DNA of 64,000 bases from contig NZ_JAAOEN010000016.1 in NCBI RefSeq assembly GCF_011320225.1, positions 44,847-108,846 on the forward strand, written 5' to 3'. This DNA is from Phytoactinopolyspora limicola. GTDB taxonomy: Bacteria > Actinomycetota > Actinomycetes > Jiangellales > Jiangellaceae. This document shows, one piece after another, positions 54,250 through 62,690 of the stretch (position 1 is the first letter of the stretch; the number at the start of each line of letters is the position of its first letter). The notes beneath the pieces are model-generated. The model had not been told where the DNA came from. It searched no databases and saw only the letters and a list, made by a program, of their open reading frames with translations. Made by a program: the position numbers and the translations under genes.

Positions 54250-54675
54250 CTACGGAGTGGGAGGCCGGTGAGTGGCGCGTCTTGTCTCGTACCACGTGTC
54301 GCCGACCGGTTCACCGGACATATTCCAGCTCCACGAGATAGTGGGCGTGATGCGCATATAGAGACCGGGACCGACCATGCCGATCCGGTCGACCGGCTGT
54401 TCGGCACGGCCATAAACGCGGATCCCGCGGGCGACGAACGGCTCGATGGACACCAGGTCGTCGACCACCAGTGCGACGGCGTATTGACCGTTCACGACGT
54501 TGCGGAACTTGCGGGTCGTCGCGACGCTCGGTCCGGAGCCACCGACCCAGAAGTATGTGCCGTCGAACTCGAAGGCGGTTGGCACGACGTCCGGCTGGTC
54601 ACCGGCGGATATCGTGGCCAGCCGGCAGAGCGGTTGAGATCGCAGGTAGGTGAGTTCGTCATCGGTGAACGACAT
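54250..54675 (-). CDS. PPOX-class F420-dependent oxidoreductase
   Basis: 141-residue split-barrel flavin/deazaflavin-binding protein. FTDDELTYLRSQPLCRLATI at the N terminus and PDVVPTAFEFDG then NVVNGQYAVALVVDDL are typical of the actinobacterial PPOX/F420-dependent family related to pyridoxamine 5'-phosphate oxidase. The C-terminal part has an aromatic strand ISWSWNMSGE. AAGGAGAAG precedes ATG 54675. Reaction likely a redox step with F420H2; substrate unknown. Confidence 0.86.
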   Translation of the reverse strand: MSFTDDELTYLRSQPLCRLATISAGDQPDVVPTAFEFDGTYFWVGGSGPSVATTRKFRNVVNGQYAVALVVDDLVSIEPFVARGIRVYGRAEQPVDRIGMVGPGLYMRITPTISWSWNMSGEPVGDTWYETRRATHRPPTP

Positions 54676-54882
54676 CTCGTCTTCTCCTTCGGGGCCGGGT
54701 TGTCGCTGCGCAGGCCCGGGCTCGACGCTGGTGTGGCGCACGTGCCCGGTCGGCGCCGCTTCTTTTCACCTACACGAACGCCAGACGCCTGAATCGACAT
54801 CATCCGCCAACGGCTTGAACCGGCCGCCCCGACGTCGCCGGACATCACCACCGCACCCAGATGTGCGACGTGTACAACGGGG

Positions 54883-56715
54883 TTACTGCGGGCACGGCGT
54901 GACGGTCAGGGTCCGCGGTTCGCTTTCGGCGACGTTGCCGCGGGCGTCGATCGCCATCACCGACCACGTCACCGGACCAGGTGTGGTGAACGGGCCGAGC
55001 TGAGCGTGCCAGCGGCCGGCACGGTGCACCATACCGGCGGTTCCGGACCCGTCCGGCCCCTGCCACCACAGCTCGACGCCGGCGACGCCCGATTCGTCCG
55101 AGATATCGGCCTGCGCCTCGGCGGTGTCCGGGGCACACCCTGCCCGGCCGATCTCGGCCGGCCGGGCACCGACGCCGGTGATCGACGGTGGACGTTCCAC
55201 CGTCACCAGTACGTCCACCATGGCCGCACCGGACGGGGAGGCCACCTCGACCATGCCACGATGGTCTCCCTCGGCCAGTTCGGCGCGGTTGACGGTCACC
55301 CGGAGGTCGCGAGCCGCCTCGATGGACAGTTCACCCCCGTCGTGGTCAACGGCCAACCACGCTGCCGCCGTCCCGACCTGGTACGACACCGGTGCACCAC
55401 CGGTGTTGCGCAGGCCAATGACACCTCCGTCGGCCCGTGCGCCGAGGTCAAGAGTGTCCGTGCTCACCGTCAGCTCGCCGGGTGACGACGCGGGCGGCTC
55501 TGAGTCGGGTGCCTCGGCGTTGGGCGAGGCCGGCGGATCGGCCGGTCCGCCCGCATCGTTGCCGGGGCCGTCAGGTGCCGGCGGGTCGGTGGTGTCGTCG
55601 GCTGAGCCGTCCGCCGGGTCGGGCGGCGTACTAGCCACCGTCGCTTCCGAGGATGTGTCGGGTGGCACCGGCGGCGATTGGTCTGTGTGCGGCGTCGCCA
55701 CAGGTGTGCTGGTCATGGCCGCCGTCGGGATGGCGTCGTCGTCCGGGCCGAACAGTACCGACGCCGCGATGATCCCGCCCACGACCGCCCCCACCCCGGC
55801 CGTGACCAGGCCCGCCGCCCGACCCGGATGCCGTCGCCACCACGAAGATCCAGGACCGGACCCGTCGGGACTGGTGGCGTGGGGACCGTCGGGGCCGCCG
55901 TCGTCGTCGCCGGACCGGGAACCGGCCCGTGCGTCGAACGCGGCCAGCACCGTGTCGCGCAGCTCGGCAGGAGCGAACACCACCGCCGGCACCGTGGACA
56001 GCAATGCCATCGGGCTGGCCGCCGTTCGGCGCCGCTCACCGCAGACGTCGCAGCTGTCCACATGCCGGGCCACCCGTTTGCGGATGAGCGCGGAGAACCT
56101 GCCGTCCCAGCCGGTCAGGATGCCGTCCAAGTCGGTGCAGTCGGCCCGGCCGAGCCTGGCCACCAGCAGCGCACCCAGCGAACGCTCCACTTGGACCCGC
56201 AACCTGCTCAGCACCGTGTAGACAGCGCCGACGCGAACCCCGGCAGCGGTAGCCAGCTCGGCACCGTCCAAGCCTTGCCGTAGGTGCAGGTCGAGCAGCA
56301 CCCGGTCCCGGTCGCCGAGGCCAGCAGCGGCCGTCCACACCAGCTCGCGCAGCTCACTCTCTCCGGCCGCCGCCTCCGGACCATGCTCCGGATCCGGCAG
56401 ATCGACCAGCGCGTCGGCGGGAGTCTGCCGCTGGCGCGACTTGAGCCGCGCCAGGGCTGCTCGCCGGGCAATGGAATAGAGCCAGGCGCGCACCATCGCC
56501 GGCTCCCTCAGTTGATCCAGCCGCTCGACCGCGCGCAGGAACGTGTCCTGCGTCGCGTCGGCGGCGTCGTCGTGATTGCGCAGCATCGACCAGCAGAAGT
56601 CGTGCAGCCGGTCGGCGTAGCGGTCGTAGATGGCAGCGAACGCGTCCCGATCGCCGGACCGGGCCCGGTGGACCAGATCGGCGTCGGACGGACCGGGAGC
56701 GAGATGCTCCTCCAT
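54883..56715 (-). CDS. ECF-like sigma factor fused to zinc-finger, transmembrane and extracellular Ig-like domains
   Basis: 610 residues. Region 2 of a sigma-70 factor at 12-80 (DAFAAIYDRYADRLHDFCWS, DATQDTFLRAVERL), region 4 at 125-180 (GLGDRDRVLLDLHLRQGLDG with HTH AELATAAGVRVGAVYTVLSR). Next is a zinc-finger-like HVDSCDVC (218-225) as in anti-sigma factors, a single membrane helix (301-322), an 80-residue Pro/Thr/Asp linker, a BACON-like beta-sandwich (about 415-505) and a final Ig-like domain with two Cys. Sigma and membrane sensor are thus in one chain; proteolysis or conformational change would be needed to release the sigma part. ATG 56715 starts just before the sigma domain. No separate anti-sigma gene is nearby. 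Confidence 0.88.
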   Translation of the reverse strand: MEEHLAPGPSDADLVHRARSGDRDAFAAIYDRYADRLHDFCWSMLRNHDDAADATQDTFLRAVERLDQLREPAMVRAWLYSIARRAALARLKSRQRQTPADALVDLPDPEHGPEAAAGESELRELVWTAAAGLGDRDRVLLDLHLRQGLDGAELATAAGVRVGAVYTVLSRLRVQVERSLGALLVARLGRADCTDLDGILTGWDGRFSALIRKRVARHVDSCDVCGERRRTAASPMALLSTVPAVVFAPAELRDTVLAAFDARAGSRSGDDDGGPDGPHATSPDGSGPGSSWWRRHPGRAAGLVTAGVGAVVGGIIAASVLFGPDDDAIPTAAMTSTPVATPHTDQSPPVPPDTSSEATVASTPPDPADGSADDTTDPPAPDGPGNDAGGPADPPASPNAEAPDSEPPASSPGELTVSTDTLDLGARADGGVIGLRNTGGAPVSYQVGTAAAWLAVDHDGGELSIEAARDLRVTVNRAELAEGDHRGMVEVASPSGAAMVDVLVTVERPPSITGVGARPAEIGRAGCAPDTAEAQADISDESGVAGVELWWQGPDGSGTAGMVHRAGRWHAQLGPFTTPGPVTWSVMAIDARGNVAESEPRTLTVTPCPQ

Positions 56716-56854
56716 GGCGGCACAACCTACACCCATCCGGGCCGCCTGGCACGGGTTGCCAGGTCGGCGACGACGCTGCCGGCGGTGGCCCCGCCCGTCA
56801 CGCCACGTATAGGCGCTGGTGGGCGGGGCCACTCGCGGGCCACGATGATCGGAT

Positions 56855-57643
56855 TCATGCCGCCTCCGCGTAGACGATCACGTTCTGCTGGTATCCCCCC
56901 GCGGCGCGGACGTACGGACCGCCGCAGGTGATCAACCGCAGGACGGGTTCGTCGACGTCGGCCCAGATCCGGCCATAAGGGAGTGTGTCCTTGCCGGCCA
57001 GTTCGACGTCGACGACGACGAACGTGTGCCGGGCGCCGTCCGCATCGTCGACATGAACGGCGTCGCCCGCGACGAGTGAACTCAGACCATAGAAGACGTC
57101 CGGCCCATCCACCGAATCCACGTGCCCGACGAGCACGGCCGGCCCGGGTTCACCCGGCCGCGGGCCCAGCTCGTACCAGGCACCGCTTCCTGGATCGGGT
57201 AGTTCCATGGCGCCGTCGGCTTGGAGTCCCACCGGAACGATCGTCGTCTTGATGTCGACCGCGGGTGCCTCGACCATCACAGGGTCGGCCGCCGTCATCT
57301 CCGGTGAACTGGTGCCGGTTGGTGACGTCGGGGAACTCGGCGTCGTCGCACTCGATACGGGCCGCCCGACGTCACCACTTGACAGGCCAGGGTCTTGGCC
57401 GTCCCCGGCCGCCGTGCCGCACCCCCACATCAGCACGGTGACCAGGGCCAGCAACGGGAGCACCCACCATCGACGGCGCGACGTGCACCGGGAAGTCCCA
57501 GCGTTGATATCGGCCGGCTGGGCTCGACGACGGGTTCGACGGTGGGGGCGACGCGTCTCGCACAACGCGTGCCGGAGCACGCGCCCCGCCGGGCGGCGGT
57601 GGGGCCGCCCGGCAGGGACGCCGGATCCGTGACCGGAGTTCAT
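56855..57643 (-). CDS. Class F sortase
   Basis: 262 residues. Basic N terminus, one membrane helix (60-76), Ser/Thr/Pro linker, then the sortase beta-barrel. Catalytic residues visible: His174 in VGHVDSVDG, Cys240 in LRLITCGG and Arg246 in PYVRAAGG. The signature TCGGPYVRAAGGYQQNVIVYA is typical of class F (actinobacterial) sortases. ATG 57643 overlaps the stop of the upstream repeat protein (ATGA), which is probably its dedicated substrate. The sortase would cleave a sorting motif and attach the protein to the cell wall. Confidence 0.9.
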   Translation of the reverse strand: MNSGHGSGVPAGRPHRRPAGRVLRHALCETRRPHRRTRRRAQPADINAGTSRCTSRRRWWVLPLLALVTVLMWGCGTAAGDGQDPGLSSGDVGRPVSSATTPSSPTSPTGTSSPEMTAADPVMVEAPAVDIKTTIVPVGLQADGAMELPDPGSGAWYELGPRPGEPGPAVLVGHVDSVDGPDVFYGLSSLVAGDAVHVDDADGARHTFVVVDVELAGKDTLPYGRIWADVDEPVLRLITCGGPYVRAAGGYQQNVIVYAEAA

Positions 57644-58365
57644 TCCCGGCTCCGGACGGTGCGGTAGCCGAGTGTGCTCAGACCGACGGCCGACAGGACG
57701 CCACCAAGGGTCAGCCACAGGTAGTCGGAGCTGCCGTTGGCGCCTTCGCCGGCGTCGATCCTGGTGGGCACCCGGATGGACGAGCCGTCGTCGCCCTTGT
57801 CGGTGCCGTCGTCGCCGCCGCCGTTCTCGCCGCCGCCGTTCTCGCCGCCGCCGTTCTCGCCGCCGCCGTTCTCGCCGCCGCCGTTCTCGCCGCCGCCGTT
57901 CTCGCCGCCGCCGTTCTCGCCGCCGCCGTCTTCGCCGCCGCCGTTCTCGCCGCCGCCGTCTTCGCCGCCGCCGTTCTCGCCGCCGCCGTCTTCGCCGCCG
58001 CCGTTCTCGCCGCCGCCGTCTTCGCCGCCGCCGTCTTCGCCGCCGCCGTCTTCGTCACCGCCGGGGTTGCAGTTGACCTCGCAGGGCTTGATCTGATCCG
58101 GGCCCCAGTTCGGAGGTTCGACGGGGTCGGGCACAGCCTGCTCGACGTCGATGTCCGGAGGTGGGCTGTCCAGGGTCGAAACCTCGGCCAGCTGCTCGGA
58201 CCACGGAATCGGGGTGTCGGATGCCGCGAAGGCCGACGTGACCGGCAGCCCCACGGTGAGGACGGCGGCCGTCGCTGCGGCCATCGTCGCCGTCGCGCGC
58301 AGGAGCGACCGGGCGCGGGGCTGGTGGGCCTGTGTGGTGGGGGTTGTGGAAGTGGTGGTCTGCAT
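57640..58365 (-). CDS. Exported Glu-Asn-Gly repeat protein, probable sortase F substrate
   Basis: 241 residues. Signal peptide to about 48 (VTSAFAAS), a short domain with PCEVNC, sixteen pentapeptide repeats ENGGG or EDGGG (105-184), then a C-terminal cell-surface signal-like end: VPTRIDAG (199-206), EGANGSSDYL, one hydrophobic helix and RTVRSRE. There is no LPXTG; VPTRIDAG or PTRIDAG is the candidate recognition site of the coupled class F sortase. The gene starts the operon and overlaps the sortase gene by 4 bp. Function of the acidic Gly-rich domain unknown; it may be a spacer or coat. Confidence 0.86.
   Translation of the reverse strand: MQTTTSTTPTTQAHQPRARSLLRATATMAAATAAVLTVGLPVTSAFAASDTPIPWSEQLAEVSTLDSPPPDIDVEQAVPDPVEPPNWGPDQIKPCEVNCNPGGDEDGGGEDGGGEDGGGENGGGEDGGGENGGGEDGGGENGGGEDGGGENGGGENGGGENGGGENGGGENGGGENGGGENGGGDDGTDKGDDGSSIRVPTRIDAGEGANGSSDYLWLTLGGVLSAVGLSTLGYRTVRSRE
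57814..58053 (-). repeat. 15-bp in-frame tandem repeat encoding ENGGG/EDGGG
   Basis: Sixteen consecutive 15-bp units (plus-strand GCCGCCGTTCTCGCC or GCCGCCGTCTTCGCC). The units differ at one base that swaps Asn and Asp. Not CRISPR: there are no spacers. The array is highly prone to slippage. Confidence 0.95.
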
Positions 58366-58424
58366 GACAGCTCCTTGGTGTCTCGTCGTTGGACACCGGT
58401 AAGAGCCAGCAGTGGCGGAGAACC

Positions 58425-59201
58425 TTACAACTTTTCCGCGGTGATTTTCGGGCAGTGCCCACAGGCGCGTAATGGCCCCGTCTGGTCGTGCGTCGAGGTG
58501 GTGGTCATCCGCAGATCCTCGAGGAGGTGGACGATATGGTCGAGCCGGTCTTGCTCGCCCTTGGCCTGTTCGCTGGTCTCATTGAAGCGTTCGACGAACC
58601 ACGCGGCGACGTTGGCCGTGATCACTCCGAGCAGGGCGATGCCAGTGATCATGAGGAGGACGGCGATCATGCGGCCGACACCCGTCACCGGGTAGGTATC
58701 GCCGTAGCCGACGGTCGTGACCGTGGCGGCGGACCACCAGAACGCATCTGCCGGGGTTGTGATCGTGGCTCCGGGTTGGCCCCGTTCCGCGTCCAAGACC
58801 GCGAGGGCAGCCAGCAACGCGACGAGTACAGCAGTCCCGCAGACATAGGTCGTGACCTTGTACCTCGTGCTCCTTTGGGCGCGCTCGGAGACGAGCAGGA
58901 TGGTGCCGATCATCCGCAGCAGCCGCAACGGGCGCAGCATCGGCAGCAGAACCGCGACGAGATCGAGAAGATTGTGTTTGACGAATCGCCGTCGGTCCGA
59001 CGCCAAGGTGAGCCGGACCATATAGTCGAACGCGAACACCGCCCAGACCAGCCACTGGGTCAGCTCGGCGAGCGCCACGGCGCCGTCGGACAGATCCGGT
59101 TCGAGGATCGGCACCGCGTAGGCCACGAGAAAGCCCACCGCCAAGACCATCAGCGCCGGTTCGGTCTTACGCTCCCACGCGTGTACCCGCGCTTGCGTCA
59201 C
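58425..59201 (-). CDS. Voltage-gated-like potassium channel
   Basis: 258 residues, six-helix ion-channel topology. S1-S3 helices at 15-95, a basic S4-like segment MLRPLRLLRMIGTILLVSER, S5, then the pore helix and selectivity filter TVGYGD (163-168) and S6. The last 60 residues are a cytosolic helix with EQAKGEQDRLDHIVHLLEDL, a possible tetramer coil. Start GTG 59201 has GGGAGGGG at 6 bp. Bacterial Kv family; gating signal unknown. Monocistronic. Confidence 0.92.
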   Translation of the reverse strand: MTQARVHAWERKTEPALMVLAVGFLVAYAVPILEPDLSDGAVALAELTQWLVWAVFAFDYMVRLTLASDRRRFVKHNLLDLVAVLLPMLRPLRLLRMIGTILLVSERAQRSTRYKVTTYVCGTAVLVALLAALAVLDAERGQPGATITTPADAFWWSAATVTTVGYGDTYPVTGVGRMIAVLLMITGIALLGVITANVAAWFVERFNETSEQAKGEQDRLDHIVHLLEDLRMTTTSTHDQTGPLRACGHCPKITAEKL

Positions 59202-59288
59202 AACGCCCCTCCCACCCAAGCGACTGCTGGCCCAACCCCCATCACGCCGGCGCGGTGTCCCCCTCCGCGGCGGGTATGGCCACGCAGA

Positions 59289-59798
59289 CTACTCGCCCAG
59301 GGAGCCGTCGGCTAGCTCACGGGTGATGTCGAGGTGACCGGCGTGCCGAGCGTATTCCTGGAGGACATGGAAGAGCGTCCAGATCAAGGTCGGCCGATCG
59401 TCGTCGTTGCGGAAACGACCACCCAGCGCTGCCCGTTCGGTGAGCGCCGACGAACTGACGATCACCCGCGTGTGTGCACCGCCTTCGTGCAGGGCCGCGA
59501 TCAGTTCGTCGGCCGTGGCCGATGTCGGCACGACCCAGCGTCCTTCGGCGTGGTCACCCCAGGGCTTGTCGATGTCCTCAGCCTTGAACCCCCACCGCAG
59601 CCAGCGTCGCTCCATATGTAGCAGATGGTTGACGAGTTCCAGCGGCGACCACCCGGAGGGGAGACGGCTGCTGCGCAGCTCGGTGGCTGACATGCCGTCC
59701 AGTTTGCGGCCGATGGTGTACCGGTAGTAGTCGAGATAGCTGAGCAGTAGCTCCTTGGGGTCGGAGAGGGTACGCGGCGGCTCGGTGGTGTGGCTCAT
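59289..59798 (-). CDS. DinB/DUF664-family protein
   Basis: 169-residue four-helix bundle of the DinB-like superfamily, in actinobacteria often mycothiol-dependent. Features: LSYLDYYRYTIGRKLDGM at the N terminus, the metal-ligand His in ELVNHLLHMERRW, and HVLQEYARHAGHLDITREL at the C terminus with further His ligands. Family members are metal-dependent transferases of largely unknown substrate. ATG 59798 starts the protein; its ribosome-binding site is weak. Confidence 0.85.
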   Translation of the reverse strand: MSHTTEPPRTLSDPKELLLSYLDYYRYTIGRKLDGMSATELRSSRLPSGWSPLELVNHLLHMERRWLRWGFKAEDIDKPWGDHAEGRWVVPTSATADELIAALHEGGAHTRVIVSSSALTERAALGGRFRNDDDRPTLIWTLFHVLQEYARHAGHLDITRELADGSLGE

Positions 59799-59880
59799 GA
59801 ATGGTGGTTTACCAGCCGGCCGCGACGGCGCCAAGGGCTCCGCGGCTGCCGACGCCGATGGCGCGTCTCCCCGCGGCGGC

Positions 59881-60130
59881 GATCAGATGCGTGAGCGGCC
59901 AGCCGCCACGTATTGGGTGCACCTGATCGCGTCGTCACAGCATGTGGACACTTCTGGATCAGATGCATAGGCCGATGCGTGGGGCCGGTTTCTGCACCTG
60001 ATCCTTTAGCGTCCGCATCTTGAGACGGTATGGGACGACGCTCCCGCCGACCGAGCAGCAGCGTCGTCATCGCATCCGCACCTGATCGTCGCCATAGAAA
60101 CGATCAGGCGCACAAACGGAGATCAGGTGC
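59881..60130. repeat. Family-3 GATCAGGTGC cluster, locus b
   Basis: Seven sites of GATCAGRYGC in both orientations: 59881, 59957, 60102 and 60121 forward; 59919, 59994 and 60078 reverse. The last 55 bp (60079-60133) match the module at 43253-43306. The cluster fills the 336-bp gap between the DinB-like and helicase genes and ends 5 bp before the helicase stop. No gene is visible in the gap. Confidence 0.88.
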
Positions 60131-60134
60131 ACAC

Positions 60135-62624
60135 TCAGAGTTGGCCGGCGGCGGTGATGCTGACGACGGGGTGGCCGGCGTCGTTCGAGGCGGCGAGGTC
60201 TACCGTCGCGCTGATGCCCCAGTCGTGGTCGCCCGCTGGGTCGGCGATGATCTGGCGCAGCTCCCAACGGTCGTCGTGTTCGGTGATCAGCAGCATCTTC
60301 GGGCTGCGTGCGTCGGCGTCGATACCCATGGCGTCGTGTTCATCGAAGAACGGATCCAGCGCGTCGGCCCAGGCGTCGGCGTCCCATCCGGCATCCGCAT
60401 CGAGTTCGCCGAGTGTTTCCCAGCGTTCTCGGGCGGCCAGCTCCACCCGGCGGAACATCGCGTTGCGCACGGCCACCATGAACGCCCGGCGATTAGCGGT
60501 GATCGGGCGCGGCATGTCGGGCGCGGCATCCGTTCCGGTGCTGTCCTCCAGGGCGTCGGGGTTCTGTAGCTTCTCCCACTCGTCGAGCAGGCTGGAGTCG
60601 ACTTGGCGGACCAGTTCGCCAAGCCACTCGATGAGGTCGGTGAGTTCCTCCGTGCGGATCTCCTCCGGAACCGTCTGACGCAGCGCCCGGTAAGCGTCGG
60701 CGAGATACCGCAGTACGAGTCCCTCGGAGCGGGCGAGCTGGTAGAAGCGGACGTACTCGCCGAAGCTCATCGCCTGTTCGTAAAGGTCACGGGCGACGCA
60801 TTTGGGGGAGAGCTCGTAGTCGGCCACCCACGGGTTGGTCTGCCGGTAGGTCTCGAACGCGGCGTGGAGCAGCTCGGCCAGCGGCTTCGGATAGGTGACG
60901 TCCTCCAACAGCTCCATACGCTCGTCGTACTCGATGCCGTCGGCCTTCATCGCGGCGACGGCCTCGCCGCGGGCTTTGTTCTGCTGCGCCATCAGCACCT
61001 GGCGCGGATTGTCCAGCGTCGACTCGACGACGGAGAGCACATCCAACGCATACGTCGGCGACTCCACGTCCAACAGGTCGAACGCCGCCAGCGCGAACGG
61101 CGACAACGGCTGGTTCAACGCGAAGTCCGACTGTGGGTCGACGGTCAGCCGCACGGTGCGGCCGTCGGCGTCGGGTTGATCGAGCCGCTCGACGATGCCG
61201 CTCTGGAGCAGCGCCCGGTAGATGGCGACGGCGCGGCGGATGTGCCGGCGCTGCGCCGGGCGCGATTCGTGGTTGTCGGTGAGCAGCTGTCTCATTGCCT
61301 CGAACGCGTCGCCCGGTCGCCCGGCCACCCCGAGTACCATCGCATGGCTGACCGCGAAACTCGAGGTCAACGGCTCGGGTGGGGAGTCCACGAGGCGCTC
61401 GAACGTCTTCTCACCCCACGAGATGAACCCCTCGGGTGGCTTCTTGCGGACGATTTTGCGTTTCTTCTTGGCATCGTCGCCGGCCTTGGCGATGGCCTTC
61501 TCGTTCTCGATGACGTGCTCCGGTGCCTGCACGATCACCTCTCCGATGGTGTCGTAGCCGGCTCGCCCGGCCCGTCCGGCGATCTGGTGGAACTCGCGAG
61601 CCGTGAGGTGACGGGTCTTGACACCGTCGTACTTGGTTAATCCGGAGAGGACGACGGTGCGGATCGGCACGTTGATGCCCACCCCGAGGGTGTCCGTGCC
61701 GCAGATGACCTTGAGCAACCCGGCCTGCGTGAGCCGCTCGACCAGCCGCCGGTATTTCGGCAGCATGCCGGCGTGGTGGACACCGATACCGTGCCGCACC
61801 AACCGGTTGAGGACCTTGCCGAACCCGGCGTGGAAACGAAAACCGCCGATCTCCTCCGCGATCAGGTCCCGTTCGGCCCGACTGGCGACGTTCACACTGG
61901 TCAGCGACTGGGCGCGCTCGATGGCGGCAGCCTGGGTGAAATGGACGACGTAAACCGGGGCGCGGTGCGTCGTCAGCAACTCGTCGAGTAGTTCGTGGAT
62001 CGACTCGGTCGAGTAGGAGAACGTCAGTGGGACGGGGCGTGTGGTGGACGTCACGACCGCCACGTCACGCTCGGTGCGTCGTCGTAAGTCCTTCTCGAAG
62101 AAACTGACGTCGCCGAGAGTGGCGGACATGAGGAGAAACTGCACCTTCGGCAGTTCCAGTAGCGGAACCTGCCACGCCCAGCCGCGTTGGGGGTCGGCGT
62201 AGAAATGGAACTCGTCCATGACCACTTGGCCGACGGCGGCGTCGGCGCCATCACGCAGCGCGATTTGTGCCAGGATCTCCGCCGTGCAGCAGATGATGGG
62301 CGCGTGGGCGTTGACGCTGGAGTCGCCCGTCATCATGCCGACGTTGTCCGCCCCGAACGTGGCGATGAGGTCGAAGAACTTCTCCGACACCAGCGCTTTG
62401 AGCGGAGCGGTGTAGAAGGTGCGCTGCCCTTTGCTCAGCGCCGCGAAGTGAGCGCCGACGGCCACCAGGCTCTTCCCGGATCCGGTGGGTGTGCTCAGGA
62501 TGACGTGTGAGCCCGACACCAGTTCGATGAGTGCTTCCTGTTGCGCCGGATAAAGGTCGAAACCGCGGTCGGACGCCCATGTGGTGAAGGCGTCGTACAG
62601 CTCGTCGGGTCCCGCGTCCGGCAT
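60135..62624 (-). CDS. DEAD/DEAH-box helicase of the DUF3516 family (Ski2-like)
   Basis: 829 residues. Helicase core: Q-like FDLYPAQQEALIEL, Walker A STPTGSGKS, APLKALVSEK, DEFH box in VVMDEFHFYADP, SATLGD, GVHHAGMLPKYR, GTDTLGVGINVPIRTV and QIAGRAGRAGYD. The C-terminal 430 residues are the DUF3516 region, found in actinobacterial RNA/DNA helicases of the Ski2-like group. ATG 62624 is preferred because it starts the family N terminus (PDAGPDELYDAFTTW); two ATG codons upstream lie inside palindrome copy 4. Role in nucleic acid unwinding; RNA decay is suggested by the Ski2 relation only. Confidence 0.93.
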   Translation of the reverse strand: MPDAGPDELYDAFTTWASDRGFDLYPAQQEALIELVSGSHVILSTPTGSGKSLVAVGAHFAALSKGQRTFYTAPLKALVSEKFFDLIATFGADNVGMMTGDSSVNAHAPIICCTAEILAQIALRDGADAAVGQVVMDEFHFYADPQRGWAWQVPLLELPKVQFLLMSATLGDVSFFEKDLRRRTERDVAVVTSTTRPVPLTFSYSTESIHELLDELLTTHRAPVYVVHFTQAAAIERAQSLTSVNVASRAERDLIAEEIGGFRFHAGFGKVLNRLVRHGIGVHHAGMLPKYRRLVERLTQAGLLKVICGTDTLGVGINVPIRTVVLSGLTKYDGVKTRHLTAREFHQIAGRAGRAGYDTIGEVIVQAPEHVIENEKAIAKAGDDAKKKRKIVRKKPPEGFISWGEKTFERLVDSPPEPLTSSFAVSHAMVLGVAGRPGDAFEAMRQLLTDNHESRPAQRRHIRRAVAIYRALLQSGIVERLDQPDADGRTVRLTVDPQSDFALNQPLSPFALAAFDLLDVESPTYALDVLSVVESTLDNPRQVLMAQQNKARGEAVAAMKADGIEYDERMELLEDVTYPKPLAELLHAAFETYRQTNPWVADYELSPKCVARDLYEQAMSFGEYVRFYQLARSEGLVLRYLADAYRALRQTVPEEIRTEELTDLIEWLGELVRQVDSSLLDEWEKLQNPDALEDSTGTDAAPDMPRPITANRRAFMVAVRNAMFRRVELAARERWETLGELDADAGWDADAWADALDPFFDEHDAMGIDADARSPKMLLITEHDDRWELRQIIADPAGDHDWGISATVDLAASNDAGHPVVSITAAGQL

Positions 62625-62627
62625 CCT

Positions 62628-62687
62628 CCTCATGATCATTGGCTTTTGACCACCGGATTCGGTAGGTAACTGCCAATGATCATGAGG
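62628..62687. repeat. Family-1 palindrome, copy 4 (degenerate)
   Basis: 60-bp dyad centred on GGATTC; outer CCTCATGATCATTGGC arms are intact, the middle has several mismatches (GGTAGGTAACTG). It lies between the siderophore-interacting protein stop and the helicase start, same strand, and contains two in-frame ATG codons of the longer helicase frame. Its decay compared with copies 1-3 suggests an older or unselected copy. Confidence 0.88.
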
Positions 62688-62690
62688 TGG

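Noticed and set aside
57814..58053. Possible CRISPR array
   Set aside because: Units are contiguous 15-bp coding repeats without spacers, in frame with an exported protein.
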